Under the pieces are notes generated by a model, which was given only the letters and a program-made list of their open reading frames with translations, did no database searches and was not told where the DNA came from. Below are positions 35,517 through 45,323 of a stretch of DNA of 64,000 nt, piece by piece; the stretch's first letter is position 1; every line of letters starts with the position of its first letter. Both the position numbers and the translations under genes were made by a program. This DNA is from Paenarthrobacter sp. AR 02 (GTDB taxonomy: Bacteria > Actinomycetota > Actinomycetes > Actinomycetales > Micrococcaceae): contig NZ_JAJUKH010000001.1 of the NCBI RefSeq assembly GCF_021538675.1, positions 62,001-126,000 on the forward strand. Reading direction: 5' to 3'.

Positions 35517-37576
35517 TCCTGCCACCCGGTCGCGGCAAACCACCTCTCGTCGAGCATGTCAGCCATGCTCTTTACATACGTTTTGGTCATGTGGTTGTCG
35601 TCCAGGTATACGAAGGTGTTTCCCACGATGGGAGGGCAGTAGGTTCCGTCGCAGATGAGGTCGGTCATGTCCAACACGAAAAGATCCTGGTACTTGCCCA
35701 TGACGGCGTCGAAGGGACTCTGTGCCGCGAGCACATCCGATTCCAACGGTCGGCAGTCAGGGCTGTCCGGTCCCTTGGAAAGCGTACAATCCGTCAGGCT
35801 ATAGGTGAACCGGGGGTTGTCGCGCATAGCGATCACCTGGGTACCAACGGCGTTGACTTCGGGGATGAGTTCCTCAAACCCGTGCGTGAGCTGCTCATCC
35901 GGTGTTGAGGGAGTCGCCGCGGTCCCCACCATGAAAACGGCGTCCGGTGGGTGGGCCGCAATGTGGCTGCGAACCTCACGGTTGAACTCATTGCACACCG
36001 GGTCCGCATCCGGATTATCCGTCATGAAGGGGCAGGCGCCGTAAAGCATGGCGTAAAGCCGCCAATGGTGTTGCTCAGCCAGCACCCCAACAGCCTCCAG
36101 CCATTGCTGGGAATGCGAATTGCCAAGAACCAGCACGGTCTTGGTCGCGTCATCGCCCACGTTGTTTTGCTGGCAGTTCTCCAGCAGCAGCGACGATTCC
36201 GGTTTGGTCTCGCCGGAGCACGACTCCGTCAGGTGCGCCCAGTCCGAAGGAAGCTGCTCAGCGGTGGGCAGCGTCATCGCGTTTTCGCCCACCTGGTTCA
36301 CATATCCGGGAAGGAGAGCCTGGGCTCCGGGGTTATCGAAAGCGGCCTGCGCCTGGGCGGCCTTCAAGTCCAGGTCCTGCTTGTACTGGAATCCTAGGAG
36401 GGGCGCGCACGCCACGGCCAGGCAGGCAGCGATAGCAATGGCGGAGCGACGGCGGTTCACCTCCGGCCACTTCCATTCCCGGAACGGCTTCTCAACGTAC
36501 TTGGTGGTGAGGAAGGCCAGGACCAAAGCCAGGGCGATGATCAGTGTTCCGGAGAGCCAGCCCGCATGGTCCTTGCCGCTCCAAGCCAAGGCGATCACCA
36601 AAATGGGCCAGTGCCAAAGGTAGAGGGCGTAGGAGTTGTCGCCAAGCCGGACCAGGAAGCGTGAGCTCAGGATCCTGTCAACGCCCAGCCGGCTGCCTGT
36701 CTGGCCAGCGGCGATCACCGCGACTGCGGCAAGCGTTGGCCACAAAGCAACGAAACCCGGGAAGGCAGTCTGGACCTGCAGCAGGATCCCGCAACTGAGC
36801 ATCGCGGCCACTCCGATCCAGCCCATGACGACGCGGACCGGCTTGGCGAAGTTCAGGCCAGGCAAAACCAGCGCGAGCAATGTTCCCAGCGCGAATTCCC
36901 ACAGTCGGGCAAAAGTATCGAAGTACGCCACAGCCTGGTTATTGGCCGTGAATATGATCGAGTAAGCCAGGGAGACAACGAAGATGATCGCAAAGACATA
37001 GGCGAGCGTCGCCCGGTATTTCAGGCTGAAGCGCCGGCACAGGAGCGCTACGGAGGCGAAGATCGCGGGCCACAAAATGAAGACCTGGCCCTGGATGGAC
37101 AGCGACCAGAAGTGCTGCAGCGGACTCGCCAGGCTATGGTCCGCAGCGTAGTAGTCAACCGCGAGGCCCTGCAGGAGCCAGTTTTCGTAGTAGAACAGCG
37201 AGGCCCACCCTTGGTTGACCACCTCGACCCAGCGGGTGGCCGGCAGGAAGACAAAGCTGGCCGCGAGTGTCGCGAGGAGGACCACCACGACGGCGGGGAG
37301 CAGTCGGCGGAACAGGTGCAGCCAGTGCCGCAGCAGATCCATCGGCCGGCGTTGTTTATAGCGTCCGGTGAACTGCAGGGTCATGAGGAACGCCGAGATG
37401 AGGAGGAAGACATCCACGCCCCCGGAGACCCGCCCGATCCAGACGTGATAGCTCACCACCATCAAGACAGCGAGCGACCTCAGACCTTGGATTTCAGGGC
37501 GGAACTTCGACTTTCCAACGGGTCCCGAAGCCCGCCTGCCGGGTCGGGCAGGGGCTGGGATCGTTGGCGTAGTCAC
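35513..37576 (-). CDS. OafA-type membrane O-acyltransferase with SGNH domain (first copy)
   Basis: A 687-residue paralogue of the protein encoded directly downstream, with the same order: acyltransferase-3 helices (FRPEIQGLRSLAVLMVVSYH, GGVDVFLLISAFLMTLQF) and a C-terminal SGNH domain. The Ser motif reads VLVLGNSHSQQWLEAVG, with Asn where the paralogue has Asp; the last block DDNHMTKTY is kept. GTG at 37576 is preferred as start because GAGGA lies about eleven bases upstream. The acceptor glycan is unknown, and the two proteins may differ in donor or acceptor. Confidence 0.87.
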   Translation of the reverse strand: MTTPTIPAPARPGRRASGPVGKSKFRPEIQGLRSLAVLMVVSYHVWIGRVSGGVDVFLLISAFLMTLQFTGRYKQRRPMDLLRHWLHLFRRLLPAVVVVLLATLAASFVFLPATRWVEVVNQGWASLFYYENWLLQGLAVDYYAADHSLASPLQHFWSLSIQGQVFILWPAIFASVALLCRRFSLKYRATLAYVFAIIFVVSLAYSIIFTANNQAVAYFDTFARLWEFALGTLLALVLPGLNFAKPVRVVMGWIGVAAMLSCGILLQVQTAFPGFVALWPTLAAVAVIAAGQTGSRLGVDRILSSRFLVRLGDNSYALYLWHWPILVIALAWSGKDHAGWLSGTLIIALALVLAFLTTKYVEKPFREWKWPEVNRRRSAIAIAACLAVACAPLLGFQYKQDLDLKAAQAQAAFDNPGAQALLPGYVNQVGENAMTLPTAEQLPSDWAHLTESCSGETKPESSLLLENCQQNNVGDDATKTVLVLGNSHSQQWLEAVGVLAEQHHWRLYAMLYGACPFMTDNPDADPVCNEFNREVRSHIAAHPPDAVFMVGTAATPSTPDEQLTHGFEELIPEVNAVGTQVIAMRDNPRFTYSLTDCTLSKGPDSPDCRPLESDVLAAQSPFDAVMGKYQDLFVLDMTDLICDGTYCPPIVGNTFVYLDDNHMTKTYVKSMADMLDERWFAATGWQE

Positions 37577-37798
37577 GTTAGGCAGTTCCTCAAAAGCTGT
37601 GGCACAAAGCATCCATCATACGCGGTCCGGCCGCGCCAACCCACTTGGGTCCGTCATCCGGGCTGCGTTCCAAGGCCCTCATTAGCTCAGGTTCAGCTAT
37701 GGATTATCCCAGTCTTGGCTGTGCGTCGCCTGTGCCCGTTGCGCCCCCCGGACCGTCCCGGGAACTACGCTGAAGCCTGAAGCAACGGAGGGAGCACC

Positions 37799-38775
37799 AT
37801 GATCGTCCAGCTGCGCCTATGCGTGCCGGCGGAATTGTCTGAGTCGGTTCTGGAATGCTGCCTTGAGCAGAACGGAGCGGCCGAAACGGCGGTACACAAG
37901 GGAGCCTCCGTGGAGCCGCCCGGGGACGTCATAACAGTCCAAATCGCACGCGAATCCGCCGAAGAGCTGATACAAAGGCTGCACATTTTGAAGCTTCCGG
38001 AACTCGGCTCCATCTCAGTTTCCTCGCCGGATCTGGTCCTGTCCGCACGCGCGGATGAGGCCGAGGCGGCCGCCCCAGGGGAATCCGCCGATTCCGTCAT
38101 CTGGGACGAGGTATCCCGGCAAACCGGGGAGGACTCGAAACTGACGTGGAGTTTCCTCGCGTTCCTCATCATTGCCGCTCAGTTGGCAGCGATCGGAATT
38201 GTGACCGATTCCACCATCGCCATAGTGAGTGCCATGGTGGTTGGCCCGGAGTTCGGCCCGCTCGCTGCGTTGTCCGTGGGATTGGTGGAACGGAAGTGGC
38301 GCCTGGTACGGAGTTCCTGTCTGGCTCTTGGAGTCGGGTTCCCCGTGGCGATGGCCGTGACTGCAGCAGCAGCATGGTTGTCGGTACCGCTGGGTTTGTT
38401 TCCCGCTGACGCTCTGGACCAGGGATCCGCGGTGGAGTTCATCTACCACCCTGGGCCGTACTCGCTGATTGTGGCCGCACTCGCGGCGCTGCGGGGATGC
38501 TGTCCATGATCAGCCACAGGTCTTCCGCCCTGGTGGGAGTCTTCATCTCCGTCACCACTGTGCCAGCGGCCGGCTATGTTGCTGTGGCCCTCGTCCTGGG
38601 TGAGTACAGCAAGGCTGCGGGATCGGCGATGCAACTGGCCGTGAACCTTGTGGGCATCGTGGCAGCTGCCGCCGCGGTGCTGGTGTTCTACCGGCTCATA
38701 GGCAAACGCACACCCTCAAGCCGCCGACCGGCTTCTCCCCCGCGACGGCTCGGTGCCATCCGGCGGCCCGGGTAG
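37799..38775 (+). pseudogene. DUF389 membrane protein gene, frameshifted
   Basis: The first frame (37799-38509) encodes an N-terminal alpha-beta domain and several membrane helices of a DUF389 protein (LTWSFLAFLIIAAQLAAIGI, SAMVVGPEFGPLAALSVGLV). It then breaks off as ALRGCCP. The rest continues in another frame as MLSMISHRSSALVGVFISVT and VPAAGYVAVALVLGEY to 38775, exactly the family's C-terminal half. Inserting one G near 38484-38488 restores AALAGAAGMLSMISH and a protein of about 325 residues. GGAGGGAG precedes the ATG. Either a recent one-base deletion or a sequencing error. Confidence 0.8.
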
Positions 38776-38787
38776 CCGAGGCTGTGG

Positions 38788-38851
38788 CCCAACCCTCACT
38801 CACAACCCACCCCCATCAACCCAACCCTCACTCACAACCCACCCCCTTCAG
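38788..38851. repeat. Two-copy 32-bp tandem repeat (type A)
   Basis: Two adjacent 32-bp copies start at 38788 and 38820 with CCCAACCCTCACTCACAACC and differ only near the end. The core CTCACTCACAACCCACC matches the reverse complement of the type B unit (CTCTCTCACGTCCCGCC) at 13 of 17 positions, so this is the same family in the opposite orientation. Confidence 0.8.
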
Positions 38852-38872
38852 CCCGACGCTGCCCCACACCTA

Positions 38873-39083
38873 GGACGTAAGAGAGCGTCCCTGCCAAACA
38901 GGCGGGACGTGAGAGAGCGTCCCTGCCAAACAGGCGGGACGTGAGAGAGCGTCCCTGCCAAACAGGCGGGACGTGAGAGAGCGTCGCCGCCAAACAGGCA
39001 GAACCTGAGAGAGCGTCCCTGCCAAACAGGCGGGACGTGAGAGAGCGTCGCCGCCAAAAGGGTGGAACGTGAGAGAGCGCGCA
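38873..39083. repeat. Seven-copy 32-bp tandem repeat (type B)
   Basis: GAGAGCG recurs at 38881, 38913, 38945, 38977, 39009, 39041 and 39073, an exact 32-bp period. The first copies are nearly identical; copies four to seven diverge. A typical unit contains GGGACG-TGAGAGAG-CGTCCC, which can form a hairpin, and TGCCAAACAGGC. There are no unique spacers. It fills the region between the DUF389 gene and the groEL terminator and contains no gene. Confidence 0.9.
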
Positions 39084-39087
39084 CAGC

Positions 39088-39126
39088 AAAAAACCCCGGC
39101 CACGAATCAACGTGGCCGGGGTTTTT
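39088..39126. terminator. Bidirectional terminator downstream of groEL
   Basis: AAAAAA-CCCCGGCCACG and CGTGGCCGGGG-TTTTT enclose a six-base loop. The A and T tracts on both sides make it a rho-independent terminator for both strands. It lies 13 bases past the groEL stop. Confidence 0.92.
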
Positions 39127-39138
39127 GGCGCAGACAGC

Positions 39139-40764
<1,626 letters not shown>

Positions 40765-40836
40765 TCAAGACAGAAAACCCGCACCGCTGACGGGTCGGAA
40801 TGATTCCAACGCGGCGGCGGTGCGGGCTCCGGGAAG

Positions 40837-41133
40837 TTACTTTACGACGATCGCGAGGACGTCGCGGGCGGACAGAACGAGGTACTCGTTGCCACCGGTC
40901 TTGACTTCGGTTCCACCGTACTTGGAGTAGATGACGACGTCGCCAACAGCTACGTCAACCGGTACGCGGTTTCCGTTGTCATCGAAGCGGCCGGGGCCGA
41001 TTGCAACAACTTCGCCTTCCTGCGGCTTCTCCTGTGCGGAGTCCGGAATAACCAGGCCGGAAGCCGTGGTCTGCTCTGCTTCGAGCGGGCGAACAACAAT
41101 ACGATCCTCAAGAGGCTTAATCGAGACCGACAC
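40837..41133 (-). CDS. groES: Co-chaperonin GroES
   Basis: A 98-residue cap subunit. [20 protein letters not shown], the mobile-loop region [20 protein letters not shown] and [15 protein letters not shown] are the family signatures. GTG at 41133 is the start, seven bases after AAAGGAGA; the longer frame from 41163 includes that ribosome-binding site and is rejected. First gene of the groESL operon. Confidence 0.96.
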   Translation of the reverse strand: MSVSIKPLEDRIVVRPLEAEQTTASGLVIPDSAQEKPQEGEVVAIGPGRFDDNGNRVPVDVAVGDVVIYSKYGGTEVKTGGNEYLVLSARDVLAIVVK

Positions 41134-41229
41134 TCGGACTCTCCTTTTCATGAGCTGATTCATGGACTAAGAACTGGGGTGCCGGGGCGTGCAACCGTCG
41201 TCGCGGTGCCGGAGGAACGCCTGGCGTGG

Positions 41230-41256
41230 TTAGCACCCTCCGGGGGAGAGTGCTAA
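41230..41256 (-). promoter_or_regulatory. CIRCE element 1 of groESL
   Basis: TTAGCACCC-N9-GAGTGCTAA, 17 of 18 arm bases as in the CIRCE consensus. It lies just downstream of the -10 element, in the 5' leader, where HrcA would block transcription. Confidence 0.92.
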
Positions 41257-41260
41257 TAAG

Positions 41261-41289
41261 ACTCTATGTAAGCGTTAGCACTCGGTCAA
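41261..41289 (-). promoter_or_regulatory. groESL promoter
   Basis: On the minus strand TTGACC (41289-41284), a 17-bp spacer and TAGAGT (41266-41261). The spacer and -35 are inside CIRCE element 2, and CIRCE element 1 lies directly downstream. Confidence 0.75.
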
Positions 41290-41301
41290 GGTGAGTGCCA
41301 G
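41275..41301 (-). promoter_or_regulatory. CIRCE element 2 of groESL
   Basis: TTAGCACTC-N9-GAGTGCCAG, 16 of 18 arm bases as in the consensus. It overlaps the -35 region. A double CIRCE is often found at groESL operons of Actinobacteria. Confidence 0.88.
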
Positions 41302-41325
41302 CATTTCGTCATGGGTGAACTCCGG

Positions 41326-41688
41326 TCACCTGCCGGTGAGGTCGTCCAGGCCGTAGTCCTCGCCGTCGTCGTCCCCATCCACGGGGGCATTGCCGCGGTT
41401 CCGGTACAGCACCACTGCGGACAGGACAGCCACGACGCCGGAAATCACCAAGCCGATGATCCCGCCCATCCAGGCGCCGCTGTAGAGGTCACGGATCTCC
41501 CGCGCCTCGTCAGTGGCATCGTTGACACTCTTGCCGGTGACGGAGTACGCGGCAGCATTGAAGGAGTCCAGGGCAAGGATGATGATGAGCAGGGCTATGC
41601 AGACCACGGCTATCACGATGCCCGCAATAAGTGCGGGACGGGCATATCTGGTGATGCGGGACGGCTGTGCGGCTGCGTTGTCTTCCAT
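41326..41688 (-). CDS. Small two-helix membrane protein, unknown
   Basis: A 120-residue protein I do not recognise. It has two hydrophobic helices (ALIAGIVIAVVCIALLIIIL and WMGGIIGLVISGVVAVLSAV) separated by a polar loop of about 40 residues, and an acidic tail rich in Asp. ATG at 41688 is seven bases after TAGGGT. It lies upstream of the divergent methyltransferase gene and about 20 bases past CIRCE element 2, which does not control it. Confidence 0.7.
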   Translation of the reverse strand: MEDNAAAQPSRITRYARPALIAGIVIAVVCIALLIIILALDSFNAAAYSVTGKSVNDATDEAREIRDLYSGAWMGGIIGLVISGVVAVLSAVVLYRNRGNAPVDGDDDGEDYGLDDLTGR

Positions 41689-41695
41689 GAAAACA

Positions 41696-41701
41696 ACCCT
41701 A
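41696..41701 (-). promoter_or_regulatory. -10 element TAGGGT for leaderless small membrane protein gene
   Basis: TAGGGT on the minus strand is seven bases from the ATG at 41688. It faces the -10 of the divergent methyltransferase gene about 45 bases away. Confidence 0.45.
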
Positions 41702-41742
41702 TCTGGCTGATTCCCAAGTCACGCTGTCATATCCTGCGACGT

Positions 41743-41748
41743 TAGGCT
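41743..41748 (+). promoter_or_regulatory. -10 element TAGGCT for leaderless methyltransferase gene
   Basis: TAGGCT ends seven bases before the ATG at 41756 with no ribosome-binding site between. Confidence 0.45.
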
Positions 41749-41755
41749 TGATCCC

Positions 41756-42982
41756 ATGCCTCACGCACCGCAGGAACAGATCGCGCCCTTGCTGACCACC
41801 GAAGGATGGGAACTTCTTGCCTCACTTGGGCCTTACAAAGAAGCCGCCGCTTTCAGCGTCAACGCCGACCTCCGGAAAGCGGGCCACTCCCCCGAACTCG
41901 TCGCTGCCGTCCTGACGCAGTCCCGCCTCCGCACCCGGGCAGAGGCCAAGTTCGGCGAATTTGCCCGCCAAATGCTGTTCACCCAGGCCGGGTTGGAGCA
42001 GGCGACCCGGTTGAACGTCGCCGCCCGGCACGCCGAGCGCTTTGCACAAGCCGGCGTTTCGCATGTCGCGGACCTCGGTTGCGGCCTGGGAGCTGACTCG
42101 ATGGCCATGGCGTCCATGGACATCGCCGTGACTGCCGTGGAGATGGACGAGACGACTGCTGCCTGCGCCACGATCAACCTGATCCCCTTCCCGCACGCCA
42201 CAGTGGTCCATGCGGACGCTACCTCCGTTGAGCTGGACGGTATCGATGGAGTGTGGCTGGATCCCGCCCGACGCACCACCTCCACCTCCGGAACAAAGCG
42301 GATCTGGGACCCCGAGGCCTTCTCTCCCCCTTTGTCGTTCGTGGAAAACCTGGCTGCCACGGGCCGCGCCGTTGGCGTCAAGATGGGTCCGGGCATCCCG
42401 CACGATTCGGTGCCCGCAGGTTGCGAAGCTCAGTGGGTTTCCGTCGGCGGCGATGTCACCGAGGTCACGCTGTGGTTCAACGCGGTGGCGCGCCCCGGGG
42501 TACGGCGCGCAGCGCTGGTCCTCGGCAGCCAGGGCGCTGCCGAAATCACCAGCGGCGAGGATTTCGACGGCGGTCCGGTAGCCGCCGTCGGTCCGGTGGA
42601 AGGATTCCTGTACGAACCGGATGGGGCGGTGATCCGCGCGGGCCTGGTGGCCGATGTCGCTGAACGCCTCGGCGGTCACTTGGTGGACGAGCACATCGCC
42701 TACATCTGCGCCCCGGCGTTACACGACACCCCGTTCGCCCGCGCCTACAAAGTGCTTGAAGTCATGCCGTACAACGTCAAGGCCCTGAAAGCCTGGGTGA
42801 AGACCAACGGCATCACTGTGCTGGACATCAAGAAACGCGGTACGGCAGTCACCCCAGAAGAGCTGCGGAAGCAGTTGCTTCCCGCCAAGCCCGGCAAGGG
42901 CCAAGCGAAAACAGCCACCCTGGTCCTCACCAGGATCGGCGAGGAGCGAGTGGCTGTCGTGGTGGAGCCGGTCACTGCATAG
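41756..42982 (+). CDS. THUMP-like class I SAM-dependent methyltransferase
   Basis: A 408-residue protein. The SAM site is VADLGCGLGADSMAMASMDI (about residues 103-122), with acidic loop AVEMDETTAACA and motif DGVWLDPARRTT. The C-terminal third (VLEVMPYNVKALKAWVKTNG, LDIKKRGTAVTPEELRKQLL) is the THUMP-like domain of this actinobacterial family. RNA is the likely target but the modified base is not known. It ends four bases before the convergent AroE-like gene. Confidence 0.88.
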   Translation: MPHAPQEQIAPLLTTEGWELLASLGPYKEAAAFSVNADLRKAGHSPELVAAVLTQSRLRTRAEAKFGEFARQMLFTQAGLEQATRLNVAARHAERFAQAGVSHVADLGCGLGADSMAMASMDIAVTAVEMDETTAACATINLIPFPHATVVHADATSVELDGIDGVWLDPARRTTSTSGTKRIWDPEAFSPPLSFVENLAATGRAVGVKMGPGIPHDSVPAGCEAQWVSVGGDVTEVTLWFNAVARPGVRRAALVLGSQGAAEITSGEDFDGGPVAAVGPVEGFLYEPDGAVIRAGLVADVAERLGGHLVDEHIAYICAPALHDTPFARAYKVLEVMPYNVKALKAWVKTNGITVLDIKKRGTAVTPEELRKQLLPAKPGKGQAKTATLVLTRIGEERVAVVVEPVTA

Positions 42983-42985
42983 CAG

Positions 42986-43798
42986 TCAGCGGCGCGAGAA
43001 TTCAGAAGCTTCGCGCACCTGGCCGGGGGTCGGACGCACCCCTGTGTAGAGGACGAATTGTTCTTCGGCCTGGATGGCGATGACTTCGGCGCCCGTGATC
43101 ACCGGTTTGCCGGCTGAACGCGCAGCGGTGATAAGCGGCGTCTCGGAAGGCAGCGCAACGACGTCGAATACCACCTGCGCGGCGGCGATGGTGGCATCGT
43201 CAAAGGACTGGGCGGTTTCATCCGCGCCGGCCATCCCCAAGGGTGTGACGTTGATGATGAGATCCGCGGTGGCTCCGTTGACGTCGTCCTGCCAGCCGAA
43301 ACCGTAGAGGTCGGCGAGGGCGCGGCCGGCGGTTTCATTACGGGCCACGATGGTGACGGCGGTGAAGCCCGCGTCGCGTAGCGCTGCCGCGACGGCCTTG
43401 GCCATGCCGCCCGCTCCACGGAGGAGCACGGTGTGGCTGCTGGGGACCTCATGGTCCTTCAAGAGCCGCGCTATGGCGATGTAGTCGGTGTTGTAGGCGG
43501 TGAGGACACCGTCGTCGTTCACGATGGTGTTCACCGAATCAATGGCTTTGGCCGACGGATCCATCACGTCAACCAGCGGGATGACGGCTTCCTTGTAGGG
43601 CATGGACACCGCGGCGCCCCGGATGGGGAGACCGCGGATGCCCGCCACCGCGAGGGTGATGTCAGCTGGCGCGAACGCCTTATAGACAAAGTTCAAGCCG
43701 AGCAGATCGTACAAATAATTGTGGAACCGGGTGCCGATGTTGCTGGGCCGGGCCGCGAGCGAAATGCACAGGGACATGTCTTTGTTCAGGATGGGCAT
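42986..43798 (-). CDS. Shikimate dehydrogenase-like oxidoreductase (AroE family)
   Basis: A 270-residue protein with the AroE layout: an N-terminal substrate domain with the catalytic Lys in AAVSMPYKEAVIPLVDV, VNTIVNDDGVLTAYNTDY, and a nucleotide-binding motif LLRGAGGMAKAVAAALRDAG. The N-terminal shikimate-binding SxS motif is not clear; the region reads AARPSNIGTRFHNYLYD. It is therefore a paralogue that may use another substrate. ATG at 43798 is preferred because the longer frame would begin with TTG. Confidence 0.8.
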   Translation of the reverse strand: MPILNKDMSLCISLAARPSNIGTRFHNYLYDLLGLNFVYKAFAPADITLAVAGIRGLPIRGAAVSMPYKEAVIPLVDVMDPSAKAIDSVNTIVNDDGVLTAYNTDYIAIARLLKDHEVPSSHTVLLRGAGGMAKAVAAALRDAGFTAVTIVARNETAGRALADLYGFGWQDDVNGATADLIINVTPLGMAGADETAQSFDDATIAAAQVVFDVVALPSETPLITAARSAGKPVITGAEVIAIQAEEQFVLYTGVRPTPGQVREASEFSRR

Positions 43799-43837
43799 CC
43801 ACCCATTAAACAACGGCTTGTCGGCCCAGCACCGGGA

Positions 43838-43960
43838 TCAGCCCTGCCGCGCCTTCATCCGCGGGTTGTTCTTGTTGATGACGAACGTGCGTCCACGCCT
43901 CCGGACGATCTGCGCTCCGGGGATCTTCTTGAGCGCACGCAGTGAGTTCCTGACCTTCAT
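43838..43960 (-). CDS. rpmJ: Ribosomal protein L36, zinc-independent form
   Basis: A 40-residue protein beginning [20 protein letters not shown] and ending NPRMKARQG. The four metal ligands (CxxC, C and H) of ordinary L36 are absent, so this is the C- or type B form made when zinc is scarce, like YkgO. AAAGGAGA precedes the ATG. It begins 29 bases after the CobW-like gene in the same direction, behind a Zur-like box. It would replace zinc-bound L36 on the ribosome. Confidence 0.93.
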   Translation of the reverse strand: MKVRNSLRALKKIPGAQIVRRRGRTFVINKNNPRMKARQG

Positions 43961-43989
43961 GGTGTTTCTCCTTTTGTTGGTGGTGCGGC

Positions 43990-45141
43990 TTAGAGGGCGT
44001 CGCTGAGTTCCAGGGGATCGTCCCAGACGCCAAAGTCCAGTTCCATTTCCGCCTCCGTCAGTTGGCATTCGTCCAGGAGCCCGCGGATTACGCGGGCATC
44101 AATATCTTCCGAGCGCCCGGTCATCGCCAATACCGTGCCGCGGTCGCCGTGGCTCGGATGCCAGTCAAGGACGGAGTCGACGTCGGGACCCGGCTTGCCT
44201 GCGGACGTGCCAGCGGGCGCCACATCGGCCGAATCCGCGAGCCACTTCCCCGTGCTTTCGAGCCAAACCCTCGGTCCGATTCCCTGGACGGCGATCCGTG
44301 TGGCGGGAGCAGAGGCAATCCATAGCCGGCCACGCATCCAATGCGTACCCGCGGCCAACCGTGGCAGTGCATCACGGAAGCGGCCCGGATGCAGTGGGCG
44401 GCTCGCTTTGTGAAGCACCGTGCGGAAGGAACCTGGTGTTTCGCTCGCCGCCACACGGACGACGCCGGGCCGGTTACGTGCCGCGGTTTCAGCCTGGTCG
44501 AAGCAGCCCGGACGGTAGGGGTCGGCCGCGCCGACGGCAGCGGCATGCGGTGCCAATTCGACGAGCAATTCCATGCCGGTCGCCCATGACGCCGATCCTT
44601 CAGGGTGGGCCCCTGTCAACGTTGCGCCCAGGCCCGGATACACCATGACCGTGTCCACGTTGCCGAACTCCCCGATAAGGAACTCGCCGCTGGTGCGGTC
44701 ATCCTGCGGCATGGACGTGAAGCCGGACTCGAACAAGGTGTGGCGGTCCCAGATGTGGTCATCGAGGTCTGCGGGATCCAACGCCAACACGGCATTGTCG
44801 ATGACAGCCGGGCGGCTGAGCCCCTGGCGAAGCTCGGCAACTGCCATCCCGGCGGCGACGCCCGGCGGCAAGCCAAGCACAACATGGTCGAAGCCGCATT
44901 CGGCGAGGCGTTCCGCCGTCGGTACGACATCGAGCCGAACGGTGCAGCTGAGGCAGCCGTGCTCCAGGACTGTCGTTTCGCGTTCAACCAGGCGTCCATC
45001 CCGGTAAACCCTGCGCAGGACCAGCGAACCATCCAGCAGGTCATGGAGAACCACTGCCGAGTTGGCGTGGGTTCGACCCAACCTCCCCGTGGCTGCTTCT
45101 CGGCATTGGCTGTCGAGGGAACTGACGACTGTGAGATGCAT
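43990..45141 (-). CDS. CobW/COG0523-like protein without GTPase motifs
   Basis: A 383-residue protein. The CxxC metal site [20 protein letters not shown] (about 61-80) and the C-terminal CobW-like domain ([35 protein letters not shown]) mark the COG0523 zinc metallochaperone group. The N-terminus [20 protein letters not shown] lacks a GxxGxGKT loop, and [10 protein letters not shown] replaces the usual Walker B/switch motif, so GTP use is doubtful. ATG at 45141 is six bases after TAGTAT; the gene leads into zinc-free L36. Likely role: zinc delivery or sensing under zinc limitation. Confidence 0.82.
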   Translation of the reverse strand: MHLTVVSSLDSQCREAATGRLGRTHANSAVVLHDLLDGSLVLRRVYRDGRLVERETTVLEHGCLSCTVRLDVVPTAERLAECGFDHVVLGLPPGVAAGMAVAELRQGLSRPAVIDNAVLALDPADLDDHIWDRHTLFESGFTSMPQDDRTSGEFLIGEFGNVDTVMVYPGLGATLTGAHPEGSASWATGMELLVELAPHAAAVGAADPYRPGCFDQAETAARNRPGVVRVAASETPGSFRTVLHKASRPLHPGRFRDALPRLAAGTHWMRGRLWIASAPATRIAVQGIGPRVWLESTGKWLADSADVAPAGTSAGKPGPDVDSVLDWHPSHGDRGTVLAMTGRSEDIDARVIRGLLDECQLTEAEMELDFGVWDDPLELSDAL

Positions 45142-45147
45142 GCGTTC

Positions 45148-45153
45148 ATACTA
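45148..45153 (-). promoter_or_regulatory. -10 element TAGTAT for leaderless cobW-like gene
   Basis: TAGTAT on the minus strand is six bases from the ATG at 45141. It touches the Zur-like box on its upstream side. Confidence 0.5.
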
Positions 45154-45154
45154 A

Positions 45155-45169
45155 TGAGAATGATTCTAC
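45155..45169 (-). promoter_or_regulatory. Zur-type box of the cobW-rpmJ unit
   Basis: TGAGAAT-G-ATTCTAC, a 7-1-7 pattern with the perfect palindrome AGAATGATTCT at its centre, as expected for the zinc repressor Zur. It lies between the -35 and -10 regions. The two genes behind it, a COG0523 protein and type B L36, are standard Zur targets. Confidence 0.85.
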
Positions 45170-45323
45170 TTAGCAAATAACGGCTCATTGTGGGCCTGAG
45201 CCCCTCGATATCACGGGTGTTCCGGCTGCATTAGACTTGATTCGACCGCTGGCGGCCCCGCAGCGGGGAATCGTGTCCGGCTGACACAACACAAGGCCGG
45301 AAAGTACAAATTGAGGGGACTAC

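Noticed and set aside
38788..39083. CRISPR array
   Set aside because: Repeats are contiguous with no unique spacers and no cas genes are nearby.
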